Assembly: GCA_963739235.1 (NCBI GenBank)
Contig: CAVTZY010000027.1
Span: forward strand, 1-64,000
Length of the DNA stretch: 64,000 nucleotides
Reading direction: 5' to 3'
Origin: JAFNAG01 sp963739235
GTDB taxonomy: Bacteria; Acidobacteriota; UBA6911
The notes beneath the pieces were generated by a model. That model searched no databases. It saw only the letters and a program-made list of their open reading frames with translations, and was not told the DNA's origin. The position numbers and the translations under genes were made by a program. Shown here in pieces: positions 1-9,667 of the stretch (the first letter of the stretch is position 1; each line of letters opens with the position of its first letter).

Positions 1-483
1 CGGCTCAAAGGTTACGAGGGCGAATTGCGGCAAGTGACGGTCACCGATCTTGGCCACGAGGATCCAACCGTCCTGCTCACCAACAATTTTACGATCAAAT
101 GCCCGGCACTGGTGACCCGCTACGCACAGAGAATGCTAATTGAGAACGGAATCGCAGAGGCAATCCAGTTCTTCCATATCGATGCGTTATCTTCGATGGT
201 TGGACTTAAAGTAGATTTTGATCTACAAATCACCTCGATGGCCAGCTCCCTCTATCGGCTGATGGCCGAGAGAATCGGCAGAGAGTACGAACGAGCCCAG
301 GCAAAGAAGATCTTCAGAAATCTTCTCGATGTATCTGCGACCATCGTGGTTGATGAAAAGCGCGTGCATGTGATTCTCGACAAGCGCGCTCATAATCCGT
401 ATCTTGTGGCCTCGGGGCTTGCTGACACATCAACCCCGATGCCATGGTTTGGAAACAAGGAACTGGTCATCAGTTTCGCTTGA
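1..483 (+). CDS. C-terminal fragment of a DDE transposase, 5' end outside window
   Basis: The reading frame is open at the window edge, so this is the last 160 codons of a longer gene; the internal ATG at 25 is not the true start. The stretch with FFHIDALSSMVGLKVDFD followed by LYRLMAERI resembles the distal part of IS4/IS1380-type DDE transposases, where a conserved histidine/aspartate segment precedes a final helical region. The catalytic N-terminal half is not visible, so function cannot be judged. It lies tail-to-tail with the CPBP gene. It could also be a plain hypothetical protein; the assignment rests on pattern recall of the family, not on catalytic residues. Confidence 0.5.
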   Translation, partial: RLKGYEGELRQVTVTDLGHEDPTVLLTNNFTIKCPALVTRYAQRMLIENGIAEAIQFFHIDALSSMVGLKVDFDLQITSMASSLYRLMAERIGREYERAQAKKIFRNLLDVSATIVVDEKRVHVILDKRAHNPYLVASGLADTSTPMPWFGNKELVISFA

Positions 484-503
484 TCGCCTCAGTGGCTCAA
501 GCG

Positions 504-1388
504 TTAGTCATTTCCAGTACCGTGGAAATCGAGGCTAGGCCATGGCTCCCTTGGTGGCGGAAGGTGCCGCACGGCTGATTCCGCTTCAATCGCTCCCAGT
601 CGAGACACCGCAGTGGCTAACACGAAGCCGATTGCGAGGTCGAACGCCGCATGTATCACTTGACCCGGTATCAGGCTGTCGACGGCGATAAAAAGGTAAG
701 CGAGCTGAAACCCTACGAAGCCCGTGCGCAGCATTGCCTTGGCGCCCGGGTATGCGTGGCCGACCGCGAACACGGCGGCCCCGAGCACGATTGCGACCCA
801 GACCGAACCGGTTGCGGCCCGGAGCAGGTTCACGAGCCAGCCACGATAGAGCAGTTCCTCGCAGACGCCTGCTGTCAGACAGACAAACGTGAAAAGAGCC
901 ATTTCCAGGCCAAAGGCGGGCAAGATTTTCCGCATGCGGCCGACTGCAGTGGTTAGTGCTGGTGGCTTCGCGCGCCGGAGCCGACGCAGGATGATCACGC
1001 TCACGACGGCCAGGATGGCGAGGAGGCCAAACGTGACGGTGAATGTCAGAGGCGCGTCTCCAAGTTTTTCTCCAACGTCGGCCAGGGTGAGTCCGTGCCG
1101 CCTGACCACTAGCAGCATTGCGATAACGAGTGCCCACTGCCCGCAGATGATCAAGGCGTAGAAAACAAGTTTCTTGCGGACTGGAACGACCGGACCGGTG
1201 TGGCTCTGCAGGCGGCGAAGGCGCAGATACCCGACCGTCGGAACGAGGACCGCAAGAGCGAAGGTGAGGAGCCAGGCGTCCCAAGAGGAAAGCAGCGCTT
1301 TCCATGTCATCAGGATCCTGGGATCCATCGCGGTCGGCATGGTTCGTTTGCGCCCTAACGACTCGAGCACTCTTCCAGCATCGTTCAC
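504..1388 (-). CDS. CPBP family intramembrane metalloprotease (CAAX protease/bacteriocin-processing type)
   Basis: A 294-residue polytopic membrane protein with the three diagnostic motifs of the CPBP/Abi family: EELLYR (residues 177-182, glutamate pair plus arginine), FAVGH (207-211) and a final HAAFD (246-250). Hydrophobic segments lie near 36-56, 73-95, 115-134, 160-175, 195-212 and 235-262. Members are eukaryotic Rce1 relatives that cleave within or near the membrane; substrates in bacteria are mostly unknown. The called ATG at 1388 gives a short polar leader; ATGs at codons 17 (1340) and 21 (1328) are alternatives. It stands alone and converges with the transposase fragment. A second CPBP gene occurs at 48749-49486. 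Confidence 0.85.
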   Translation of the reverse strand: MNDAGRVLESLGRKRTMPTAMDPRILMTWKALLSSWDAWLLTFALAVLVPTVGYLRLRRLQSHTGPVVPVRKKLVFYALIICGQWALVIAMLLVVRRHGLTLADVGEKLGDAPLTFTVTFGLLAILAVVSVIILRRLRRAKPPALTTAVGRMRKILPAFGLEMALFTFVCLTAGVCEELLYRGWLVNLLRAATGSVWVAIVLGAAVFAVGHAYPGAKAMLRTGFVGFQLAYLFIAVDSLIPGQVIHAAFDLAIGFVLATAVSRLGAIEAESAVRHLPPPREPWPSLDFHGTGND

Positions 1389-1774
1389 TGTACCATTTTC
1401 AGGGGATCGGCGAATAGCTAGGACGAGCCGCGTCCCCCCATCGGGGTATGCTGTTGGGCGTCCGCTTGCCCCCTCCTCTGGTTCGTCCGATTCATACTTG
1501 AGGGTTTCACTCCCGCGAAGTCGCGTTATGGGACAGAATGCCGTATCAGGGGGGGTGACTCCAATTCACTCATCCGATGACCCGACCATACGTCCGGTTG
1601 GCCGCAAGTCTTCGTTTTCTCCAGCGTGGGATTTATGGACAACCAAAAGGATCAATGATTCTCACCAACTATAACGATTCTCATTGAGGGATATCGCTAC
1701 ATCCGCAGCTCAATCAAATCTCAGCCGAGCAAAGCAGCTTTGATAAGGTAGCCATTGTCTGCTAACGTTTGGCA
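1389..1774. other. Intergenic region, no supported gene
   Basis: About 390 bp between the CPBP protease and the methyltransferase, which point away from each other. It must hold both promoters, but I cannot identify convincing -35/-10 pairs. Open frames here are short and lack family resemblance. Confidence 0.4.
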
Positions 1775-2530
1775 ATGCTGGAAAAATCAATACAACAGTA
1801 CGACAACTTCGCACGCGATTACCATTGGCTCTACTCGGACCGTGGGTTAAGTGGCGAATTGGCCATTGAAGAAAATAATGACATATTGAGCATCACGGAC
1901 CAGGAAGCATTGATTTTGGATTGCTCCTGCGGCATTGGCTCGCTGGTCTTGGCACTCGCCAAGCGTGGTTTTAAAGTGGTCGGGGCCGATGGGAACAAAG
2001 GGATGATTGAGCAAGCAATCTCTGCCGCAAAAAGCGCTGGATTGAATGTCCCCCTTATCTGTAGTACATGGGAAGAACTACCTCACAACTTTTCAGATCG
2101 TTTCGATTTGACCTTTTGTCTGGGAAACTCCATTGGACACTGTCGATCCAGAGAGGAGATGCTTAAATCTTTTGAGTGCATCCGGAAAGTACTTAGCACG
2201 GATGGCAAGCTCGTCATTCAATCCCGTAATTGGGAATACCTGCGAAAAGAGAAAAAACGATTGACACATTTTGAATGGAGGGAGCGTGCCGGCCAACGGT
2301 GCCTCCCGATATATGTATGGAATTTTCCAGAGAAATTGGATGCCGTACACATCATTGAAGTAGTTCTTATTTTCGATGCTGCAGGCCAAATATCAACTCG
2401 ATCTTATCCAATAGCCTATTATCCGTTCCGGTTTGAGCAGCTTGCAGAGTGCCTAAAATTGGCCGGCTTCCCCAAACTACAAAGTGACTTCAACCAAAAC
2501 AAGGCAGAATACCGGCTGATAGCCTCATAG
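1775..2530 (+). CDS. Class I SAM-dependent methyltransferase
   Basis: A 251-residue soluble protein. Motif I, LDCSCGIGSLVLALAKRG, lies near residues 48-65 and is followed by an acidic motif II (VVGAD). A post-motif region DLTFCLGNSIGHC corresponds to motif IV. This is the SAM-binding Rossmann fold found in glycine/sarcosine N-methyltransferase-like and other small-molecule methyltransferases; the substrate is not evident. An in-frame TTG lies two codons upstream (1769), but the ATG at 1775 is preferred. The gene is monocistronic. Its AT content is visibly higher than that of neighbouring genes, which may indicate recent acquisition. Confidence 0.8.
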   Translation: MLEKSIQQYDNFARDYHWLYSDRGLSGELAIEENNDILSITDQEALILDCSCGIGSLVLALAKRGFKVVGADGNKGMIEQAISAAKSAGLNVPLICSTWEELPHNFSDRFDLTFCLGNSIGHCRSREEMLKSFECIRKVLSTDGKLVIQSRNWEYLRKEKKRLTHFEWRERAGQRCLPIYVWNFPEKLDAVHIIEVVLIFDAAGQISTRSYPIAYYPFRFEQLAECLKLAGFPKLQSDFNQNKAEYRLIAS

Positions 2531-2985
2531 CGAACGTATTTGCAAAATGTATTCGGGCGAGTAACAACTCTCAGTGGCCGTGTCATGCGTTGTTCGGAAA
2601 GTGGAATCTCCCCTGACTATCCATAAGTCCCGATCTGGGAAGTTGCAGACTCACCGTGTTGGGTCACGCGGGCGATAAGTGGAAATAAACCGGCCAAATC
2701 CCCCACGCACATTTCGGAACGGCTGGCTTTACGGCCAAGAATTATCCTCTGATTGGCGATCCTGTCCAACTGCTCGAAACGGCGTTCTGGAGATTGCTGA
2801 GCCACATGACGCGCTACTCGTAGAAGTGACTTGCGGCGTGGATCGAGTGCGCCATGGCCAGCTACTTCTCTGAGATACCGACAATACGTCAAGGTGGTTG
2901 GAGTGTCGTCCTGTAAGTGTTTTGGATTTCTTTTGCCGCTTCTCTTTTTCAGCGCCTTCGCACGGGTTTGCTTACGCTTTTAAAT
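2531..2985. other. Intergenic region, no supported gene
   Basis: A minus-strand frame of 91 codons (2617-2892) exists but has no recognisable family, ribosome-binding site or neighbour linkage. I treat the stretch as non-coding upstream sequence of the PadR-ADOP module. Confidence 0.35.
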
Positions 2986-2990
2986 ACCTA

Positions 2991-3019
2991 TTGACTTCCC
3001 ATAGGAGCCGTACTATACA
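2991..3019 (+). promoter_or_regulatory. Sigma-70 promoter of PadR-ADOP module 1
   Basis: TTGACT (2991-2996), a 17-bp spacer and TATACA (3014-3019) form a near-consensus promoter. A purine-rich GAGGAAAG precedes the ATG at 3044. CTATTG (2989-2994) and CAATAG (3030-3035) form an inverted pair flanking the promoter, a plausible but unproven PadR operator arrangement. Confidence 0.7.
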
Positions 3020-3043
3020 TATTGTCATCCAATAGAGGAAAGC

Positions 3044-3388
3044 ATGAGCACAAAAACTGATGTAATGCAGGGAACCTTGGCTTTGATGGTGTTGAAAACC
3101 CTTGAAACCATGGGACCGTTGCACGGATATGGCATTGCGCGCCGTATTGAGCAGATCAGCGGCAATTTGCTGTCAGTCAACTACGGGACTATCTATCCGG
3201 CGCTGCTGAAGTTGGAAGAGGAAGGATGCATCTCGTCCGAATGGGGCGTCTCGGACAACAACCGAAGGGCAAAATATTACAAGCTCACGCGAGCCGGTCG
3301 GAAGCAACTCCAGGAGAGCGCACGCGAATGGGAACAAACAAAATGCATCCTTGAGCGGTTTTTGACTCTTGGCGAAGAATCCTCATGA
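3044..3388 (+). CDS. PadR family transcriptional repressor (ADOP-associated)
   Basis: A 114-residue PadR-type winged-helix protein. Helix-turn-helix residues run about 10-75, with the family hallmarks LMVLKTLE, HGYGIARRIEQ, GTIYPALLKLEEEGCI and the wing RRAKYYKLTRAG, followed by a short C-terminal helix. PadR proteins usually repress an adjacent membrane-protein or stress gene until an effector is bound. Its stop overlaps the permease start in an ATGA (3385-3388), so the two are translationally coupled. The strong promoter just upstream suggests autoregulation. Very similar small PadR genes precede the permeases at 23773 and 42806. Confidence 0.9.
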   Translation: MSTKTDVMQGTLALMVLKTLETMGPLHGYGIARRIEQISGNLLSVNYGTIYPALLKLEEEGCISSEWGVSDNNRRAKYYKLTRAGRKQLQESAREWEQTKCILERFLTLGEESS

Positions 3389-6005
3389 GAACCTTGCGAG
3401 CATGGATCGTTCGGCTATGCAGCTTGTTCAAGCGGAAGCAACTGGACTATGAATTTGGTGAAGAAATCGAATGCCACCTGGCAATGCACATCGAAGACAA
3501 TCTGCGTGCCGGCATGAGTCCGGAAGAAGCGCGCCGAAATGCATTGATCAAGTTCGGAGGGGTAGACAAGATTTTTGAAGAGCATCGGGACAGGCGAGGA
3601 TTTCGCTGGCTCGCAGAGCTGCAACGCAATCTTTGCTACGCAGCCCGCATATTGTGGAAGCAGAAAGCGCTCAGCCTCATCGTCATCGGGCTGCTCGCCG
3701 TGGCAAGCGCCGCCAACACCGCCATTTTCAGCGCTTATAATTTTCTATACCTGCGGTCCCTTCCCTTTCCTCACGGCGAGCGTTTGGTCGAGATCGACGC
3801 CGCAGGCCTTCTCGCCCATCCGGAAGAAAACCGGAGTTTCGAGGCGTTCGCCTTCTACAACCCCGACTTCCGTAACTATTCGCTCCGCGGCTCCGCGGGC
3901 ACGATGGATATCCTGAATGTCACCTGGAGCTTCGCCTCTGTGTTCGAGATACGGCCGGTGATCGGCCGGGGCTTCCTCGAACGGGGAGACCGTCCAGGTG
4001 AGCCCAAGGTCGTGATGCTGGGATACCGGTTCTGGCAGCGGGAATTCGGCGGCAGCCCATCGACGCCGGGTGAAACTTTGAAGCTGAACGGCGAGCCGCA
4101 CACCGTGGTCGGCGTGCTTCCGGAGAATGCGGACTTCCCGCAGAAGGCCGACGTGTGGGTGCTTTTTCAAAGGAGCAGGGACTATGACGGGGGGTGGTTC
4201 CCGAGAGGAATAGGCCGCCTGAAAGAAGCGGTGACGCTGGATCAGGCGCGCGCCGACATGGCCCGCATCCACGGGATCCTGCGCGAAACGCGGCCGGCGA
4301 ATGAGAAGATCTCGCCGCCCAAGCTCCAGCCTCTTCGCGAGAGCGTCTTCGGCCGGGCCAGCATCGTGACGACCGTGCTGTTGTTTGCGGCGGGAATACT
4401 GCTGCTGATCGTCTGCTTCAACATCACGGGCATGATGCTCGCGCGCTCGGAATATCGCACCCAGGAGATGGGAATCCGGACGGCGCTCGGCGCGTCGCGC
4501 TCAGGGATCATCAGACAACTCCTGACCGAAAGCCTGTTGCTGACGATCCCCGGAGTCCTTGTTGGCCTGCTGATGGGCCAGGTGCTCCTGAAAATGATCG
4601 TGCTGAGGACCGAGGCTCCCTCCTGGGTGAGGTTCACTCCCGACATCCGCATGCTTGCCTTCTGCGTAGTTTTGACGGGAGCCGCAACAATCCTGTTCGG
4701 CCTGGCTCCGGCGCTGCAGGCGGCACGGATCGATGTGCAGCATTGTCTTCACGACGCGGGTTCCCGGTCATCGGCGGGCAGTTCGAGGCGCCGCGGCCTA
4801 AAGATCCTGGTGGCCGGCGAGGTGGCGCTTGCCGTCGTGATGCTGGTCGGCGCGGGCCTGCTGTTGCGGGCCTGGCAAAAGACGCTGGCCGTAGATCCGG
4901 GGTTCCGGGCGGAGAACGTCTTCACCTTCAATATCAAGCTGCCGTCATCCGCTTACGGAAACGAGAACGATTCCGCGCGCTTCTATGACCGTTTTATGGA
5001 GCGCCTCCGGCAGCTTCCCGGCGTCACAGCCGTCAGCGGATCGAATGTCCTGCCGCTCGCCCGCGCATACAATGAGGTTCTGGTGGATGTCGACGGAGTC
5101 CCTCCCAGCTCCCGACAACAGGCCGGAGCCGGTTCTGCTCCGTTGGATTTTTCCGGAATATTTTAAAACCCTGGCTATATCGCTATTGGCCGGCCGCGAT
5201 TTCAATGACAAGGATGGGGGCACAAAAGACACCTGTGCCGCTATCGTGGACCAGAGCTTCGCACGGCGGTATTGGCCGGGCGCTAATCCCATCGGCAAGC
5301 GCATACGCATGCGGGCGCAGTACTTCGGCCGGGGGATGTGGGGAGGAATGGGCGGCCTGGATCAATGGATGACGGTTGTCGGTGTGACCCGCGACACCTT
5401 GCATAATGGATTGGATCAGCCGATGCAACCGGGCATATACATCCCGAACAAAATGTGGAAGGGTTCACACATGTACCTCATAGTCCGATCGACCGTCCCT
5501 TCCGCCGGGCTTCTCGGCTCAATTCGATCGGAGCTGCATGCCATCGATCCGGATGTTGGAATTTTCGACCCGAGGACGATGACCGAGGTGGTGTACCAGA
5601 TCCATGTTGTTCCGGCGCGTCCTCTCGACGGTCATGACGCTGTTTGCGGCGGCGGCTCTGCTGATAGCCGTTGCCGGCGTCTATGGCGTGGTGAACTACA
5701 CCGTCAGCCGCCGCACGCATGAGATCGGTATCCGCATGGCGCTCGGGGCGACGCGAGGCCAGGTACTGAGTATGGTGGTAGGCGGAGGCGCGCGGCTTAT
5801 GATTGTCGGCGCAATATTGGGCGTCGCCGGCGCTTTCGCGGCCTCACAGGCCATGCGGAGCATGCTCTTTGGGATCACTGCCTTCGATGTTCCGACCTAC
5901 TTCATCGTTGGCGCGGTCCTCATTGGCGCGGTTGCTGCAGCCACTCTGTTGCCGGCCAGGCGGGCGGCAAACATCGAACCGATGCGATCTCTGCGATCCG
6001 AGTAA
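3385..6005 (+). pseudogene. ADOP-type ABC permease (MacB/FtsX-like), broken by two frameshifts
   Basis: Acidobacterial duplicated orphan permease of about 870 residues. It has an N-terminal helical prefix with EEARRNALIKFGG, then a first transmembrane segment (ANTAIFSAYNFLYLRSLPFP), a MacB periplasmic domain, FtsX helices with MGIRTALGASR, a second periplasmic domain and a C-terminal FtsX domain (THEIGIRMALGATRGQ, ending PMRSLRSE). The frame shifts by +1 twice: near 5100-5115, where VDVDGVP should run on into the FPEYFKTLAISLLAGRDF frame, and near 5595-5625, after RTMTEVVYQ. The three pieces (3385-5166, about 5110-5620, 5604-6005) together cover the whole family length. Either a recent pseudogene or assembly error. 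Confidence 0.85.
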
Positions 6006-6200
6006 GCCGGCGCTGCCCCCGCGTAGTTCCGAGCATCGGAGAATCGTGCGTTGAGAGAGTCTTACATCTCCTTCAGCCCGTCGGCCGGATTTCTGGAGGC
6101 CAATAAGAACGGCATTCTGGAAAGCAGTAACTTCACCTGGACGTATTACGCGCTACCCCGGGTGAGTAGGCCGGCGGAATTGCACCGCCAGCCTCTCGTA

Positions 6201-6234
6201 GAACCGAGCGTGAGACTCTCACCTCACTCGGCTC
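6201..6234 (-). ncRNA. Group II intron domain V
   Basis: Read on the minus strand, a 34-nt hairpin begins GAGCCG, has a GAGA-type terminal loop and closes with CGGTTC. It matches the bacterial domain V consensus, including the AGC catalytic triad at positions 2-4. It starts four bases after the RT stop codon, as expected. Confidence 0.8.
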
Positions 6235-6237
6235 CCA

Positions 6238-7524
6238 TCAGGCAAACGTACCGGTCATCCCGATTTGCCAGTGAACGAAGAGATCCACGCGCTCCGCGGC
6301 CAGCCGTTGGAGAAACTGGCTGGCTCGGGTCTTGTGGCCTTTAAAGCGCTTGAACTTACGCATCACCCATGCCACTAACGTCAGATTGACGTGCCGCAGT
6401 AGGGGATACAGCGCCGAGGGAGCATAACGCCCGTAATACTCGATCCAACCCCGAAGGAGAGGATTGAGCTGCCGAGCAATGTCCTGCAAGGACAGCTGTG
6501 TTTGATGCCTAATGTTCAGGTCCCGAATCGCTTCCCGCATGGCCTTCATCGCCGAGGGACTGACTGCTGGATTAAATCCGCAGAACAGCGCCATATCTCG
6601 GATACGTCGGACCAGACGGGGTCGAAAGCAGTACCCAAGGAAGTCAAATTTGACATTTGCGTACTTGCCTTTACGCTTCCCGTCTCTGCAGTAAACGATC
6701 TTGGTTTTCGTCGGATGCATCTCCAGGTGGCACTCCACCAGCCGTGCTTGAAGCTGGGCCTTGAGGGCTTCTGCTTCGTGCCGGGTCCGGCAGTGCACCA
6801 GCCCGTCGTCAGCATATCGACACCACGGGAGTTCAGGGTGTGTCCTCGCCATCCAGAAATCAAACGTGTAGTGCATAAAAAGATTGGCCAAAATTGGGCT
6901 GATCACTCCGCCCTGAGGCGTACCGCGGCTTCGCTCAACTGTGGTCCCGTCTTCCTGCACCATAGGCGCCTTGAGCCATCTTTCGATGTACAACAGCGCC
7001 CACTTACACGTTATATGTTTCCGAACAGCTCGTAACAAGAGCTTGTGGTCGATGTTGTCGAACAGGCCTTTGATGTCAAACTCTAACACCCAGTCATACT
7101 TCCAGCACCGCTGTCGCGTCACCCCTATTGCATCCAGCGCCGATTTGTTTGGCCTGTAGCCATAGGAGTCTGCTAGAAAAACAGGGTCCAGAATTGGCTC
7201 AATCACCTGCTTGACTACCGTCTGCGCCACACGATCTGCCACGGTGGGCACTCCCAAAATCCTTTCGCCTCCACTCTTCTTGGGAATGGAGACGGCTCGC
7301 ACCGGCGGCGGAAAATAGCTCCCCGAGCTCATCCGATTCCAGATCTTGTAGAGATTCCTCGACAAGTCGGCCTCAAATTGCTCGATCGTCTGCTCATCCA
7401 CACCGGCCGCTCCTCGATTTGATTTAACCGCCTTATAGGCTTCGTACACCATCCGCTTATCGATGTTGAACGGTTTGTCTGTCGCATGCATCGAGATCAT
7501 CCTGTTTCCAGTTGTTTCGCTCAT
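6238..7524 (-). CDS. ltrA: Group II intron-encoded reverse transcriptase/maturase
   Basis: A 428-residue protein with RT fingers and palm. SNRGAAGVD near 35-43 is typical of intron RTs, GTPQGGVISP lies at 201-210, and the catalytic YADD is at 237-240. A group II maturase (GIIM) domain with LNPLLRGWIEYYGRYAP follows near 340-375. There is no C-terminal HNH endonuclease domain, so mobility would rely on retrohoming into single-stranded or nicked targets. The enzyme copies the spliced intron RNA into DNA and helps it fold. The frame is uninterrupted with every key motif present, so it is likely functional. The RNA context (domain V four bases after the stop) confirms the assignment. Confidence 0.92.
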   Translation of the reverse strand: MSETTGNRMISMHATDKPFNIDKRMVYEAYKAVKSNRGAAGVDEQTIEQFEADLSRNLYKIWNRMSSGSYFPPPVRAVSIPKKSGGERILGVPTVADRVAQTVVKQVIEPILDPVFLADSYGYRPNKSALDAIGVTRQRCWKYDWVLEFDIKGLFDNIDHKLLLRAVRKHITCKWALLYIERWLKAPMVQEDGTTVERSRGTPQGGVISPILANLFMHYTFDFWMARTHPELPWCRYADDGLVHCRTRHEAEALKAQLQARLVECHLEMHPTKTKIVYCRDGKRKGKYANVKFDFLGYCFRPRLVRRIRDMALFCGFNPAVSPSAMKAMREAIRDLNIRHQTQLSLQDIARQLNPLLRGWIEYYGRYAPSALYPLLRHVNLTLVAWVMRKFKRFKGHKTRASQFLQRLAAERVDLFVHWQIGMTGTFA

Positions 7525-7785
7525 GTGACCGCCTGACCCGACCCCTTTGCTCCAGCCCCATTACAGGGCCTTCTTCGCTCCTACGAGTCGGTCCGCCCCA
7601 GTGCTCCGTATCGGTACTCTCGCCTCGCGGTTTTGGCCGCTTGGGCTTCTCCCTTTCCATCGGAGCGACTGGTTCCTGCAGTTCCGTGCCACCGCCTGCA
7701 TCCGCTTCACGCCTTCTCTACGCCGGTCGCCACCTGCTCAGTCATCAGGCCCCCAGCAGGTTTATCCCAGGCGTACCTTACGCAC

Positions 7786-8147
7786 CTGGTTTTGACGACA
7801 CTTGAATTTTTAACGACGCGTCCTCGATAGGTTCACTTTCGTTCGTCTCTCGGATGCACACCTGCACGAGTTTTCCTCGCGCTTTTCCTCCAACGCTCAC
7901 TACCATGGCTCTTGACCGCAGCAGCTTGGAGGTGGTTTGAGATCTGCTCCTGAAAGCCGATCCCGAGGGGCCGACCCTCATCGATCGCACAGCTCGTTCA
8001 CGTTTAATTAGGTCATATGACCTCCTTATCCGCGCACTTCTGCAGCACACTAAGGTCAAAATATTCAGCCGAGCATCTGTAGCAACATGACTTGATGCGG
8101 ACGCGGGTACGACCGTATTCGACGCTTGACAGATGGCCATCGATCCC
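7786..8147. other. Intergenic region with a 12-bp perfect palindrome
   Basis: About 360 bp between the intron 5' end and the transposase leader. I see no gene. GGTCATATGACC at 8011-8022 is a perfect palindrome that could bind a dimeric regulator or be part of the insertion-element end. Confidence 0.35.
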
Positions 8148-8175
8148 GGATGCTGCGGATTTTAACCGCGCATCC
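8148..8175 (+). promoter_or_regulatory. Hairpin immediately upstream of transposase ribosome-binding site
   Basis: GGATGC, a bulged T and GCGG pair with CCGC and GCATCC around a 7-nt loop. The GGAGG ribosome-binding site follows directly (8176-8180) and the ATG is at 8184. Such leader hairpins in insertion elements can limit translation of read-through transcripts; that role is inferred here. Confidence 0.4.
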
Positions 8176-8183
8176 GGAGGAAC

Positions 8184-9266
8184 ATGAAATCGCAGTTTCA
8201 GCCATGGCAGTTCTTGCTCCTGATCCTCGCCGGCTGGATCAATCGCAGACAACAGGACGCTATCGAGTACCTCCTAACGGAGAATCGGGTTCTCAGAGAG
8301 AAGCTCGGGAAGAAGCGAATCCTCCTTAACGACGACCAGCGCCGGCGCCTGGCCGTCAAAGGCAAGATCCTCGGGCGCAAGATGCTCGAGCAGCTGGCCA
8401 CCATCGTGACTCCGGATACAATCCTCCGCTGGCATCGCGAACTCGTTGCCCGGCACTGGGACTATAGCCACCGCCGGAAGAGCGCTGGACGCCCTCCCGT
8501 GCCGCCGGAGATCGTTGAGCTGGTGCTTCGCATCGCCAAGGAGAGTCCGACGTGGGGCTATGAGCGAATTCAGGGCGCGCTCTGTAATCTGGGTCATCAA
8601 GATTTCGACACGACAGTTGCCAACATTCTCAAGGCCCACGGCATCGAACCGGCACCGGATCGGAAGCGCCAGTCGACGTGGAAGACCTTTCTCAAAGCCC
8701 ACTGGGATGTGCTGGCCTCCGTAGACTTCACCACGATCGAGGTTTGGACCAAGAGCGGGCTCGTCACCTGTTACTTGCTCTTTGTCATGGAATTGGCAAC
8801 GCGACGGGTGCACTTCGCCGGATGCACGGCCAATCCCGACGAGTCCTGGATGTGCCAGGCTGCCAGGAATCTGAGCGACGCCGAAGACGGATTCCTGCGT
8901 GGGAAGAAGTACCTCCTCATGGATCGCGACACGAAGTTCTCCGAGGCGTTCCGGATCATCCTGGAGCAGGCCGGTGTGGAAGCAGTGCGGTTACCGCCGC
9001 GTTCTCCGAACTTGAATCCGAATCTCGAACGCTTCATGCGATCGGTCAAGGAGGAGTGCCTCGAGCGCATGATCTTCTTCGGGGAGAGATCGCTGCAGGT
9101 CGCCGTAGCTGAGTTCCTGAGCCATTTTCATGCGGAGCGAAACCATCAAGGGCTCGACAACCGACTGATCGAGCCGGGCGAGGAAGTGGGCCGCACCACC
9201 GGTGAAGTCGCGTGCCGCGAGCGACTGGGCGGCATGCTGCGGTACTACTACCGCAAAGCGGCCTGA
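8184..9266 (+). CDS. IS transposase with integrase (rve) core, full length
   Basis: A 360-residue DDE transposase. It has an N-terminal helical segment with EYLLTENRVLREKLG (29-42), an HTH-like region through residue 90, and a retroviral-type catalytic core. Putative catalytic acids are D181 (ASVDFTTIEVW), D247 (LMDRDTKF) and E282 (NLERFMRSVKEEC), giving DD-34-E spacing. The IS481/IS3-like C-terminal FHAERNHQGLDN motif follows. GGAGG ends three bases before the ATG. The protein is intact, so the element may be active, but I could not define matching terminal inverted repeats. Two relatives in the window are the fragment at 11773-12677 and the copy at 27029-28120. Confidence 0.85.
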   Translation: MKSQFQPWQFLLLILAGWINRRQQDAIEYLLTENRVLREKLGKKRILLNDDQRRRLAVKGKILGRKMLEQLATIVTPDTILRWHRELVARHWDYSHRRKSAGRPPVPPEIVELVLRIAKESPTWGYERIQGALCNLGHQDFDTTVANILKAHGIEPAPDRKRQSTWKTFLKAHWDVLASVDFTTIEVWTKSGLVTCYLLFVMELATRRVHFAGCTANPDESWMCQAARNLSDAEDGFLRGKKYLLMDRDTKFSEAFRIILEQAGVEAVRLPPRSPNLNPNLERFMRSVKEECLERMIFFGERSLQVAVAEFLSHFHAERNHQGLDNRLIEPGEEVGRTTGEVACRERLGGMLRYYYRKAA

Positions 9267-9667
9267 CCTTCTTCGGCATCTCACGCCGGCCGCTGTGTCG
9301 CGCCTCTTCATGAGATGCGTGCAGGGGACCACCTACATCCCTGCCACCTACTGGGAAAGCGGGCATTGTGCCCGGCCGCATCTGGAAACCGGGATTCTGT
9401 TCTATCGCTGTCGACCGAGATTGCGGCTCGTTCCTGACTCCAACCCTCCAAGTGACGCGCAATTACCGGACGTTCGAGTTTCTTGACCTTACGCGGGAAG
9501 GTGAATTCAAATTGAGCATTGGCACGCTTATCGCAAATGGAACTCCGGGGAGGAAGGGGTCCTGTTTTTGTTAAGCGCCTAATGCGGCCGGACACCGCGG
9601 TCGCCGTTCTCGTGAGGCACTGGGATTTCGCCAGGCAGATTACATGAAACACCCGGTGAGCTTCGCG
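9267..9667. other. Intergenic region downstream of transposase
   Basis: About 400 bp, probably including the right end of the insertion element. No gene, RNA or clear terminator is recognisable. Confidence 0.35.

Larger units (their letters stand above)
6162..7785 (-). mobile_element. Group II intron with reverse transcriptase, apparently complete
   Basis: On the minus strand the element begins with GTGCG (7785-7781), the group II 5' consensus. It encodes an RT/maturase, has a 34-nt domain V (6201-6234) right after the RT stop, and ends in a domain VI-like hairpin finishing CCTACTCAC at 6162. That order and spacing are canonical. The 5' 260 nt (7525-7785) would be domains I-III. Ends were placed by consensus and could be off by a few bases. 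The exons flanking it (6006-6161 and 7786 onward) do not form a recognisable gene, so it sits in intergenic DNA downstream of the ADOP gene. Confidence 0.8.

Noticed and set aside
6051..6344. 97-codon plus-strand frame after ADOP 1
   Set aside because: It crosses the intron 3' end, domain V and the RT stop region on the opposite strand, so it is not a gene.
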